From: Pseudophaeomoniella oleicola
Taxonomy: Eukaryota; Ascomycota; Eurotiomycetes; Phaeomoniellales; Phaeomoniellaceae
Length of the DNA: 64,000 bases
Assembly: GCA_003868215.1 (NCBI GenBank)
Contig: QWDQ01000028.1
Location: 248,001 to 312,000 of the forward strand
Reading direction: 5' to 3'
The translations under genes and the position numbers were made by a program. Below, piece after piece: positions 41,639 through 52,417 of this stretch. Each line of letters opens with the position of its first letter. The stretch's first letter is position 1. The notes under the pieces were generated by a model, which was not told the origin of the DNA, did no database searches, and saw only the letters and a list, made by a program, of their open reading frames with translations.

Positions 41639-42599
41639 CGTAAGGGTAGGTTCGAGCTACAATGGAATGTCCTGTTGCTGAATATGGCAAAAGAGGATAC
41701 GGTGATGTCTCGAACAATTTCAATTTCTGGGCTCTTTGGGAGTACGATGGAAAGGCAAGATGAGAGACACGAGAAATGACTAACAGGTCGATTTGTCGCA
41801 CCTATATATGTCGCACTTACCCTCGAGAAAGGGCAATCACAATGGTACACGCATTCATTACGACCAGGATCAGAGACCCGAGTTGTGGGATTTCAACGAA
41901 GCTCGCAAATGCAAATGACTGGCTGTATCTGCATGTGCCCGGTCAGTCTTTTGAGAAGTCTCGAAGCAGCATAATGTACGTGTAATCGATCTCAAGAATT
42001 TCCCCGGTTCGCCGAGTCAAGGTAGATAAATCTACTGGACCAAGCAGAAGCGGCTGGATAAGCAGATGTCCAATCACAGAATAAGATCTCTTCTGCAGTG
42101 CTTATGGAAAGATCGAAAGAAACGCCTACTACGGTAAACAATCGATCAAGGGAACTCGGAAGATGGACATCTCATATTATGGTCAATGTAATCTATCCCA
42201 TTTGTTGTTAGTCTGATTGGCCTAAGTGCTTACAGTAATTCTTGATCAGTGAATTTTGCATCGTTATCGTCCTTTTTATCGATTTGCGTGATTTCATGTG
42301 TTTCCCTTGCCTGAAGCCCCCGATAAAGGAGGAAATTTCGACGCTGCTCGCCTGGTCCCGCGGACCCTGAATGATTGATTATCTGATTACAGCAGCATCT
42401 TGTAAGGTGGGGTGACTTACCAATCAGACCACCACCAATTACTTCACTTTTTTTTTCTCCGTCATCCTTTCTACCGTAGTACTAACCTACACATCTTTCG
42501 ACTACATCAATTCCTTTCAACTGATTTCACACTCCTTGACGCGACGCCATCTCTTCAGTGAATGCTTACTATCCCTTCAGTCTGCAGCAAATTTCAGTC
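41639..42599. other. Divergent promoter region, NmrA-like / Dre2
   Basis: About 1 kb. The part near 42440-42540 is T- and C-rich, typical of fungal promoters and leaders. It includes a short upstream ORF starting at 42562. No other gene or repeat is supported. Confidence 0.55.
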
Positions 42600-42615
42600 A
42601 TGGCGCCTTCAATAG
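42562..42615 (+). promoter_or_regulatory. Possible upstream ORF overlapping the Dre2 start
   Basis: ATG at 42562 opens a 17-codon frame ending at TAG 42613-42615, in a different frame from Dre2 whose ATG is at 42600. If the transcript starts upstream of 42562, this uORF would compete with the main start. Its context (T at -3) is weak, so leaky scanning is likely. Confidence 0.35.
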
Positions 42616-43760
42616 CCATCGACACTACTTCCGACTTCTCTTTCCCCTCCGCCACCTTACCTCAGTCCAGCGAGCGCACTCTGCTTCTTTCTCCTCCTTC
42701 GCTATCCGCCAATCCAACCAAATTATCTGCTATACTCGCCAATTATGATCGAACTACCACAGAACTCCAGATGCTTGATCGATTAGCGTACGGTTTCGTT
42801 ACTTTGCCACAAGCGACATATTCGCTTATCCTCATCTTGACCGACGCCGACGGTTCACGCACAGAAAGCAAGAATATTATAACACGGGATCTGATCAAAT
42901 TACTGAGTGCCGCTTTGAAATCCTCGGGGAAATTGAAGAGCCAGGATAAATCATTCGGCGCAGTCGAGGCTAGTAGCGAGAGAACTGAAGCGGTGCTGGC
43001 TGGTCTTGAAATAGATCCGACTGGGGATGGATTCGTCAAGCCGTCTCACTCAGCTGAGGCTGTGCCCTTGCGGTTCGGCAAGAAGAAGGCTACCCCTGCA
43101 CCAGCGCCAACCCCGGCATCGAATGGCGTGAGTCAGGCAGCAGGTGGTCTTACGAACAGTCATTCAGCAAACTCAGTATCGCTCCCGCTGAATGCCAATG
43201 GGAAGCGTGATTCCACCTCTGTTCCGGCCGGTGTAGGATTCGTTGATTTCTCGGATGATTTAGACTACCCAATGGAAGATGCAGAAGATTCGGACGACGA
43301 GTTGATCGACGAGGATACGTTGCTGGACGATTCCGACCTCATTCGCGCTGTGAAAGTACCCAAAGAGTGCGCGCCTAAGGCGAAACGACGACGAGCCTGC
43401 AAAGACTGCACCTGTGGTTTAGCCCAGAGGCTGGAGGCAGAAGACCGTGCCAAACGCTTGAATGCGGACGCTGCGCTTGCGGCGTTGAAGAACAACGTTC
43501 CACCTACTAATGGTGTCTCGAATGGGGCAAATGGAACCAACGGAAATACAATGGCCAACGAAAAATCGGAGATTGGGGCAAAACTTGCAGCTGATGACCT
43601 TGCTGAGGTTGACTTCACTGTCCCAGGCAAGGTTGGATCCTGTGGTAATTGTGCATTGGGTGATGCATTCAGATGCGAGGGATGCCCATACATTGGTCTC
43701 CCAGCGTTCAAACCAGGCGAAGAAGTTCGAATCATGGAAGGCGACGACATTCAATTATGA
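42600..43760 (+). CDS. DRE2: Dre2 / anamorsin, cytosolic Fe-S cluster assembly factor
   Basis: A single exon of 386 residues from the first in-frame ATG. The N-terminal third is the degenerate methyltransferase-like domain of fungal Dre2 ([19 protein letters not shown]). A long linker follows, with [13 protein letters not shown] and an acidic stretch. The two C-terminal metal motifs are intact: [16 protein letters not shown] (C-x9-C-x2-C-x-C, for a [2Fe-2S] cluster) and [15 protein letters not shown] (C-x2-C-x7-C-x2-C, residues 348-362), then [12 protein letters not shown]. With Tah18, Dre2 passes electrons into the cytosolic iron-sulfur assembly pathway. It converges on the sulfatase gene. 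A small uORF overlaps its start. Confidence 0.96.
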   Translation: MAPSIAIDTTSDFSFPSATLPQSSERTLLLSPPSLSANPTKLSAILANYDRTTTELQMLDRLAYGFVTLPQATYSLILILTDADGSRTESKNIITRDLIKLLSAALKSSGKLKSQDKSFGAVEASSERTEAVLAGLEIDPTGDGFVKPSHSAEAVPLRFGKKKATPAPAPTPASNGVSQAAGGLTNSHSANSVSLPLNANGKRDSTSVPAGVGFVDFSDDLDYPMEDAEDSDDELIDEDTLLDDSDLIRAVKVPKECAPKAKRRRACKDCTCGLAQRLEAEDRAKRLNADAALAALKNNVPPTNGVSNGANGTNGNTMANEKSEIGAKLAADDLAEVDFTVPGKVGSCGNCALGDAFRCEGCPYIGLPAFKPGEEVRIMEGDDIQL

Positions 43761-44672
43761 GGAGGCGGACACACCAGTCAAGAATGTTTCCAATTTTGCT
43801 ACGCTCTGTAGCATCAAATCCGACAAGTGTGCGAACCAGACAAATTGTTCAAGTGTGCTCCGAGGGAGATGTAAACAATACCTCCGAGTCATGCAGCCGC
43901 GAAGAGAGTAAATGCCCAGCACATATCACAGCAACAGTCTCGGGCTGCTACACTCTTCAATTGTCTGCAGTCTAAGCAGCAATATCGATACGGAGTTGTA
44001 GGTCGTACACTTGACGTGGCTACCGAAGGCATGATGCGTGTTTATACACTACACGATTGTGTATGGAAGACTAAAGTTTGTCATCAGGTAGAGCACGGAG
44101 CGCCCTCTTGCACCACTGCAACACATCCGCCGTTGCTATCATAAACGACCTCATCAACCACTCACCTACCAACAGATGGGCAAACTGATCACGTCCAATG
44201 GAAAGAGTGCCGCAAAAGCGATGCCACTCAGTCACACACAAGGCAAAAGAAAGAAAAGGAATGAAAAGAGGGAAGATGGAAAGAAAACGAATTTCAAGCC
44301 GAGTTTAGTATCCTGAGCATAAAACAATAAAGAGACAAGAATGGATAGATCTTGAGCATTGATATAATTAAATATCAAGTTGTTAGATGTCTGTCTGTCT
44401 GTTTGTCCTTTGCACATATCTATAGATAAAGACTGTATATCATGCAAACGCGTGTTATCTCATTTCCCGTTTTGTTTTTGTTTTTTTGTTTTTTCTCTAT
44501 CTAGAAAATGACCAGACCATACCTTTTCAATCGCCCCTTTTTCTCTCTTTTTGATAAAACGCCAGTAAACACAGACCATCTATCTCCCAGAAAGGGGGAA
44601 AAAAAAAAATAAAATAAAATAAAATTCCTAACTTACTCTAAACACTCCCCTCCCCTAACTACTCTTTTTTTT
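43761..44672. other. Gap between convergent Dre2 and sulfatase genes
   Basis: About 0.9 kb of 3' flanking DNA. Contains a TCTG repeat near 44391-44402, poly-T and poly-A tracts near 44470-44500 and an (AAAAT)n-like run at about 44602-44630. No gene is visible. Confidence 0.6.
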
Positions 44673-46883
44673 TCAAGTCCACAGATCCCAGCTCAACCCC
44701 GCTCTCTCCCAATCCCCACCACCACCCTCCGCGTCTTCCAAAAACCCCTTTTCGCAGCGCTCGAACCACACGCCGACGCCGCGGGCTGGTAATTCGACTT
44801 CGTAGAAGTGGTCGTGGGATGGGTGCATGGCGTCGCGGAGGGTTTGCACCACCACTGCTGCTGCTGCAGCAGCAGCAGAAGATGAGGAGGAGGAATGGTG
44901 GTGGAGGGAGTGGAGGGTGGCCCAGGGGTGGGTGCAGGTGGTGGATTTGCAGGTTTTGAGGAGGGAGAGGAGGGCGGTTAGGCGGGGGAGGAGGGAGGGG
45001 AGGGGAAAGGGGGGTGAGATAGAAGAGGAGGAGGAGGAGGAGGGGTGGAGGAGGAGGTTGTGGAGTTGGAAGGGGTCGGTCTGCAGAGGAGAGGCGGGGA
45101 GAGTTAGTCGATTGGTTGATTGTAGTTGAGTTGTGTTTGGGGAGTTGACGAAAGGGGGAGGGGTATCAGACATTGTGGCAATGGGATGGACAGATTGTGG
45201 ACTTACCTTCATGTCGTAGAGCTCGCGTTCATTGTTGCACCAGACGGAGTAGTACAGATCGTAATCCTCGCTGATCACGCGTAGAGATTTGTACGTGTTG
45301 TTGTATGCCGAGAGGTCGACTGAAAACATAGTCATGTCAGGCATGTAACTTATTTATAATGACCCTGGAGGATAGCATCTGGGAAGCACTTACAATCGTA
45401 GATTCCTTCCCCAACGGCAGACCCCCAATATTCGACGGTCACATGCTCTCTCCTCTTCTCCTTCGCCATTGCATCCTGAACACCTTTTGTAGAAATTGGA
45501 AACGCTTCACCATCGAGTTCTTTCCCGTGCGGATCGATGCCCAACAGATCGAAGAAAGTAGGCACTAGATCCGTGTGCGTTGTCACCAGATTCGTGGTCA
45601 CGTTCTTTGCAACGCCGGGTCCGCGCACGATCAAGGGTACGTTGATGTCCTCTTCGTATCCTGTGCATTTACCGGGTTGGAGACGGTGTTGACCAATGTG
45701 GAAGCCGTTATCACTGCTGTAGAAGATGTACGTATTGGACAGCAGGTCGTAGTCGGCGAGACGAGCGAAGAGGCCGTCGACTAGTTCATCTACGGCTTGC
45801 AGAGCCCGCAGGCGGGAGCGGTAGAAGTAGTCGTTGTAGTCGACATTTGTGTCATTTTGGAAGTGGAGACTACGAATCCAATTTGCCCCGGATGGCTAAA
45901 CAAGGATCAGCTATACTGGCCATTGCGCGAGAGACATCTGAGGATCAATTAGAAACAGAAGGAGCCTACCTCTTCAGGGTTGAAATTCAGTGTCCGTGGC
46001 GCCTTGACATCTTCGAAGAGGTGTTCATGTCTCTTTGCTGGAATGGGAGCACTAAATGAAGCAGACTTTTTGATATTGGCCGCCGTCGGGTTCATGTAGA
46101 CATTGCTGTGAGGCGCTATCGGTGCCACTGTGAGGAAGAATGGTTTCTCGGACTGGACGGCTTCGTCAAGTAATGCATATGCCTTGTCTGTGAGGACATC
46201 TGTGAGATACTCCCCCTCGTGGCTCACAGGGGCGTCCTCGTTATGCTGGAAGGTGCTATTCAAGTAGTCATAAGTATAAGGGTCGAGCAGAAACTCCTGA
46301 ACGTAAACGTCAGCTATCAAATAGAAAATATGAAAGAGAGGTCCTACAGTTCCGGTAAAACCTCTGGGATATGGCTTATTGTAATTATTCACGGTATGCA
46401 TGTTGAACAGCTTGCCGGTATAATAAGTGTTGTATCCAGCATCCTGTAGCCACACTGGGAGGTAATGGTCATTCAGACCCTGCGAAATGAACTTCGGATA
46501 GCCACCTGTAACACGGATGAGCACAACCTTATCCCTCCACGACAGCGACCATTTCCCGTACCATATGGTGGACTGACATCCGTAACATTGTGATTGTGGG
46601 CTGCCTTTCCCGTCCAGATGGTGACTCTCGAAGGACAACAGATAGCGGTAGTACAGTAATGTCTAGTGAAATGTGTGCCTTGGTCGAGTAAATGCTTCTT
46701 TACGAACGGCATATAGTCCAAAGACTCGAGGTGAACATCTTGATCATCTGTCAAGATGAAGAGTATATTCGGACGGCTGGACTTATGTGACTTCGGAGTA
46801 CTGTCTCGCAATGGCTGTTGTTGAGGCACGGTTGCAGCAGCCAGGCCGGTGAAGACCAGCCAGGAAACGAGATCCGGACGCAT
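44673..46883 (-). CDS. Secreted arylsulfatase (formylglycine-dependent sulfatase)
   Basis: Six coding segments: 46883-46562, 46505-46348, 46296-45970, 45895-45394, 45319-45207 and 45080-44673, giving 609 residues. MRPDLVSWLVFTGLAAATVP is a signal peptide. RPNILFILTDDQD supplies the calcium ligands (Asp46/47). CCPSRVTIWTGK contains the C-x-P-S-R motif; Cys82 is the residue converted to formylglycine. GGYPKFISQG, NTYYTGKLFN, FLLDPYTYDYLNSTF, YSSDNGFHIGQHR and VPLIVRGPG follow, as in Neurospora ars-1. The enzyme would release sulfate from aryl or choline-type esters outside the cell or at the wall, useful under sulfur limitation. Introns are 56, 51, 74, 74 and 126 bp; the 51- and 126-bp ones are stop-free and in frame. 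The C-terminal tail has Ser and Ala homopolymers. Confidence 0.9.
44855..44878 (+). repeat. (CTG)4(CAG)4 perfect palindrome inside the sulfatase coding region
   Basis: Four CTG units immediately followed by four CAG units make a 24-bp perfect inverted repeat. On the minus strand it encodes part of an Ala run near the sulfatase C terminus. Confidence 0.9.
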
Positions 46884-47314
46884 CTTTGCAAACCACCCAG
46901 GATGAATTGGGTATCTCGTCCTGACTGATACCTTTCCCACCAGTCAATCAGTCAATCCATAGCCTTAGGCCTCACATTCTAATCAACCCAATTGACATTC
47001 TCTTGACGTGCGTGCATTGTCTTTCTATCTCCGTCTCCGCCGAGCGAGCACGCAATCGATGTGCATTGTATTCGTATTTCGAGCGGAACAATACCGCATG
47101 TCATCAGCAACCACCATGAATACTGATATTGGACATAACAAGCACTTCAATATCTGCAATACCTGAAGGAAAGGGAGAAAATCAAGATGATGCTTAGAGC
47201 TTGGTAACTATTAATGTGAGATGTCTATCTCTAGGATCCTGGCATCACTCCAAGTGTCCCCAACCCTGATTCGGTTCTATATCAAGCCCCTTTCTCACGA
47301 TTCATACCTACATG
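46884..47314. other. Sulfatase upstream region
   Basis: About 0.4 kb between the sulfatase start and the SDR stop on the same strand. It should contain the sulfatase promoter; no sulfur-response element was recognised with confidence. Confidence 0.45.
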
Positions 47315-48541
47315 TTACCAAGCACAATGGCCTCCGTCAACTCTCATGTCTGCAGCTGTCATGAAACTACTCCCATCGCCAAGTAGAAACATAATGGGAG
47401 CTCTGAACTCGTCAATTTCGCTTAACCTGTTCAACATATTGTCCGCCGCCCACTGTTCCTCTCTTCCAGCTTTCTTTAGAGCGTCCACCGTCGCAGCGGT
47501 ACGGATATAGCCTGGCGACAGGCTGTTGACTCGAATGAGAGGGTAAGACGGCGATGAGCCCCATTCGGCGGCAAGGGAACGAGTAAGTTGATGAAGCGCG
47601 GCTTTGGAGGAATTGTATGCTGCTGTGTCCACGCCCTAAGGGGACAATGCTATGAGACAAGGAACGAGGATGACCTCTTGTTGGTCCACGCCTTCCAACA
47701 ACCTGACTTACCTTATTTGTAATCCATCCACTCATGCTAGCAATGATGACAATACTCCCCGGTACTCCAAGCTTTGTAAACTCACGTGCAGCGGCTTGAC
47801 AGCAGATGAAGTTGCCGGTGACATTCACGTCGTGGACTCTCCGAAACCGATTTACCGCATAGTCCGTAGAAGGCCCATCATCAGATATCCCAGCGCAGGT
47901 CACAAGTCCGCGAAGAGGATAGCGGGCTGTAGAAACGACTGTAGAGAAGATCCCCGACATCGATTCCAGGGACGTCACGTCTGCTGGAACATAAATGACC
48001 TTCGTCTGATGCTGCTTCGCCAGTTCGAGAAGGGGTTCCGTTGACAAGTTAGCGAATAGCCGACCAACCGTAACACGAGCCATAACACCGCCTTCAGTAC
48101 GCTTGTGAAGGTCTCCAAGTTGGACCAATCTCTTTCACAGAGCTCGCAAAACCGTGACCACGGATACCAAGATCTTTAAGCACGTAGATATCAACGAGAA
48201 TTTCAACCTTACCATATGCATCCTTCGGTGGCTTCTCAGGCAAATCAACCAAAATGGCATCCCCTCCACTCTCCAACACAGATCCCGCAACCGTGAGTCC
48301 CATCGCACCCGCTCCGCCAGTGACTAAGGGACGTTGTAGAACAAAGTCAGCCACGATCTCTCAATGCTGGCACCAAGCCTCGGCTCCGGTTTCGCAGAAG
48401 CTGGGAGCCGGTAACCCGAACACACATGCACTCACTTAACACTGTCCTTCCATCAAGCCTAAATAGGTCCCTCGTAGGCACATGAGCACCGCCGAGTGAT
48501 GCCTTGGTCTCTCGGACCGCGTCAGATGAAGCGAGAGCCAT
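47315..48541 (-). CDS. Short-chain dehydrogenase/reductase (polyol-type SDR)
   Basis: Proposed segments 48541-48436, 48323-48213, 48091-47712 and 47635-47315 give about 305 residues. The cofactor motif TGGAGAMG is completed across intron 1, a Ser lies in SIVIIASMSGWI, and the catalytic YNSSK opens the last exon. VDGGHCAW is a normal SDR end. LFRLDGRTVLITGG resembles D-arabinitol/mannitol and sorbose reductase-like SDRs, but substrate is unknown. Introns 1 and 3 (112 and 76 bp) are clear. Intron 2 is not: the donor GTAAGG at 48212 is good, but in the required phase only GAG (ending 48113) or AAG (ending 48092) acceptors exist. The residues before LLELAKQHQTKV are therefore uncertain. Confidence 0.8.
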
Positions 48542-49763
48542 GCTAGACGGAGGACGGGAACAATATCAAGAGTACGAATGGGCACGAATCTGGAAGCAAA
48601 AGGAAGGAGTGAGAATTTACACACGTTTCAAGTTCTTTGGGTGCGGTTTTCTGTTTTATGTGGTGTAGTCGGAGCCCTGTACGACCGACCGTGTAATAAG
48701 ATGCATGGCCGAACGTCATAGTGCGTGGTGGGGGTTGTGTATCTCTGGTCCTCGAGCTTATAATGTTACCTGTGGGCACAAAGTATCCAACGAGTTGTTA
48801 CTAATATGAGAAAAAATTGCTCGGCATATATAACTATGTGCTATATGATTATAACATATAAACATCATATCTGCATCTGAAGTGGCGGCGATCATATCAA
48901 TAGGGAGCTCGCTATCTACCCGTGATGAAGGAATTATATTGGCAAAGAGCCGTTAAATCCATACACACAAGGCGAGGCCTGAATTGCCTATGGCTCTCTC
49001 AACTAACTCCTGTATCGCTTCCGAACCTGGCTGATGCTAGCGCCATCGTTTCAGTCGAATGCTAGACTGAGAAAATGGCTTAGTTCAGCCAGCACGGATC
49101 CGCATATGCCTCGATGGCATCAAGAGGAATATTCCCGGTCCAAGTGAGTCTGCTTATCCTTCCACGGTACCAAATCTCTGATGGCCCTTATCGGATGTCT
49201 GTCGCCTGCTCTCCAAGATCCTGTGGCTGGCAGCGCAGCTCAGTGCTTGGGATTCATAGGAAGGCGTTCAATGGCGTTTTATAAGCGTAACAGAATGCCC
49301 ACGCAATCTCGATGCAGAAGATGAAGATCACATCATTCTCCATTCGCAGCAAAGAAGTTCCTTATGTCGCCTTCGCTGTAGTGACATCCGAACCTGCATC
49401 GATTCTCAGGCTCCGTTCAGGAGATCCGCGGCATGGCCATTTAACACCTTCACTTAGCCGCAAAATGGGCATCAAAGACTGCCATCCAACATCAGCAGCC
49501 GTTGGCTCATTCGACAATTGATGGTTGTCGTCCTGTCGGAGAAATTCGCGTTATATGACACGCCTCATGTGTCAGGGTAAAGGATTGCCTGAAAAAGTGT
49601 GCGAATCTAAAAGTCGATTGATTCTCTTCTCATTCACCTTGCCGCCTGGTATGAAACCAGCTTTTGGTGATTTTGCAGCGATCGCATCCTTGCGCGTACA
49701 TTACGAATGCGTCTGGTTGCAACCCGGGTGTCCCGAGTCAGTAGAGATCATTAAGACGTAAGG
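48542..49763. other. 1.2 kb intergenic region between SDR and acyl-CoA binding protein
   Basis: Two plus-strand frames of about 70-80 codons (49312-49521, 49525-49761) show no domain. An AT-rich stretch lies at 48810-48870. No gene or RNA is supported. Confidence 0.5.
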
Positions 49764-50976
49764 CTACCGTGGTCTAGATCCGAAGATCCCAATGCGTGGC
49801 TTTGGAAGTAGCGCCTTTATCTTCTCTCCATACCGCCCGAGGTGTTGCCTAATCCAACCCTCGAGCTTTCTATCGCCCTTCCAGCGGTACCAAAGAATGG
49901 CAAATGAAAGAATCAGCAGATCGAACATTATTTGCCGCATGGCTGTCCACAACAGCCACTTCAACCATGTCCATGACTGGGGTAGGTAACCCCTCCGCCT
50001 TCGTTTGTACACTCTTGAATCTATCAATTGTTCTCGTAAAGCTGCGACTTCAACTGTGAGACGTGATAAGGCTGATTCCATGCGAAGTCTCCATTTCCGG
50101 TCACTTGCTGGTGTGTTCTGATTGCCCTCGAGCGGATCGAAAGTTGGAACACCGCGGCCTCCAGTTTCGTCAGAGTCGACTGCAAGTTGTTCTGCCTTTT
50201 CTTCGTTCTCATCCTCTTCTCGTCCAGATATGTCACCGCCATCCCCCCGACTGACGGGACTGAGTACCCTCAACGGTCGCGGTGATCCTTCATTGTATTG
50301 CAGTTGTCCAGATGGGACACCACTTCGTGCCAGACCCGCATTGAGAGAGCTCATGGTCCTGCTTGGGGTTGCTCTGGTCGTTCTCGGTCTTGGTGCTCGT
50401 CCATCGTTCGTACTATTTTCACTACTGCCACTCCCAGAGTGACTGTTGTTTACATTGCTTTTGATCTGATCCCACACAAACTCGAGCTCGCCAACTAGTT
50501 CCCTTCCCTCTCTTGTGCTACAGGCGTATTTCTTCATCGTGCCAATCAGATAATCAATGTACCTCCTCTTCGCTTCGGTTCGTGACATCCCTGCACAGGC
50601 GTGCCATGCATCCCATTTCTCTATCTCGCCTCTTTGCGCCGCTGCATTCTGTGGAAAGGGAGACGCAGGTGAGGTTGGAGATGATGGATCTAGCGACTGT
50701 GACTGCTGTGCAGTTGGGAAATGGCTGTCGGCAGGTACTGGTCGGGGCATGATGGACAGTACATCTCCCTCCATTGCCTGTTTATACAAGCCATAAAGCC
50801 GGAGTCGATCTTGCGGAGGGGGTCTCGCCGAGCCGCTTCGTGGTAGTTTGCGCACAGTCTGTAAGGCGTGTATAAACACGCGATCTGTAGTAGGTGTGAG
50901 CAGAGCTTATCAATTATTATGAACACCTCTAGCAATGATGGCGAAGCAGGGCAAACCTACCCACGGAGTCCGACAT
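49764..50976 (-). CDS. Acyl-CoA-binding membrane protein, Atg37/ACBD5-like
   Basis: Segments 50976-50961 (16 nt) and 50884-49764 encode 378 residues. Splicing gives MSDSVDRVFIHALQTVRK, the usual start of an acyl-CoA-binding domain. RLRLYGLYKQAMEGDV and a later WDAWHACAGMSRTEAKRRY complete it, with a Pro/Ser-rich insert between. A disordered acidic middle is followed by a coiled-coil-like segment (LSRLTVEVAALREQL), and one transmembrane helix (about 310-342, ending FAILWYRW) lies close to a basic C-terminal tail. This tail-anchored layout matches fungal Atg37 and human ACBD5, peroxisomal acyl-CoA-binding proteins needed for pexophagy and very-long-chain fatty acid handling. It is divergent from Sey1 across 1.4 kb. 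The 76-bp intron ends in CTACAG. Confidence 0.87.
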
Positions 50977-52417
50977 TAGGGTCACGCGAGGTATGGTGGA
51001 AGCTCAGGGAACCTTTCAGTAACTCCCTTGAGAAGCCAAATATCATGACCGAGGTCTCCGCATGACGAGACTGCACAAAAAGCCCCTTCTGAAATTATCG
51101 GTCCAGGCCGGCCGTTTGTGTGAAGCCAATGTATCTTATATCGGATAGCAAGATTCTAGGACAGATAGGCACAAGGCGTCGACGGGTGGCTAAGGTATAG
51201 AAGTTTGGCAAGCGAGTGAGGTCTAATATCAGACAACTCGGCCGACGCTGAGCTTGGCTGTAGGCTTTTCTCAAAAGAGGACCAGGAATGGTGACAATAT
51301 AGTATGGTTATGCTGATTGTATGGAGTATGTATCAAGCGCGCATTGGATCAGTGGCCTAATGTAGCATCATCGAGATTGGAACAAGGTACCAGGGTGAGC
51401 AGATGTTCAGAACTCCTTGACGCGGCGGCACATGTCAAATGTCAGATATCACGATGGTCAATAGTTAAGTTAATGGTTATCTCGGTATCTCCGCGTTTAG
51501 GCCTGACGGTTAGCGCGTAGGGTTCCCCCGGTCTCGGCACTGATACTTGGGGTTTATATTCTTCCTCCAAACCCTTCATTTTGTCTCTCTACACATCGAT
51601 ACTAAACCTGGACATATCCAGATGAGGCAAACCGAAGTCTTGACATGCTATTCTGTTCAGAGCGACTGGAGAGAGACCGTTATATTGGTTTTGTAGACGC
51701 CTCTTCCTCCACTGCTGCCCGGTGCTTGAGAGCCTTGACCAAACGATCTTAGATAACTGGAGGGGCCTTTTGTGGGATTTATGTCTCGTTCATCTTCTTT
51801 CTGAAAAGAGTATTGCATAACGATGATATTGATAACACATGTATGTATATACGTCCTTACATGAATCATATGTTGCCCAGACGTCGTCATTTGGACCAGG
51901 CAACGACGTCTAGGCTTGTACCTGCTCTGTAGAAATACTGTACTGTAAATCAAAAACAATGGGCGGCGGGACAGGCCGAAGCCAATCCCCATTGTCTATA
52001 GGCACAGTATCTTTGACCCCGATGTTTACATCGAGGATAATTAATATAATATACAAGTTTGGCAGATTCTTATGGTGAAGCTCTGAAGATATCCAGTCAA
52101 GTCCATTATTACATTCATCCTTACCTAAGGTACGTCTCAAAATCCTACTCACTAGGTCGAGTTCATGCGCGATGGCTTCACCAATATGGTGTACCACATC
52201 CTTCATCAATGCATCATGTTATCGCGTTCATCACTTACCGAACGACTAGCTTTCTCCAATTGATCCCCCAAAGAGTCTCGACCCATACAATCCCAGCATC
52301 ATCGCACACACTTTCGCAACGGGGTGCCACTTAACGAGAATAAGACTGATCTTGCCGATTTGTCCCATGTGACACCTTTTTGCGTTTGCGGCCAACTCCC
52401 CCAAGTCAAACTTCGTC
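50977..52417. other. 1.4 kb divergent region, Atg37-like / Sey1
   Basis: No convincing frame, repeat or RNA gene. Both promoters should lie here. A CTTACCTAAGGTACG motif is at about 52121-52135, related to the recurrent intergenic motif. Confidence 0.5.
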
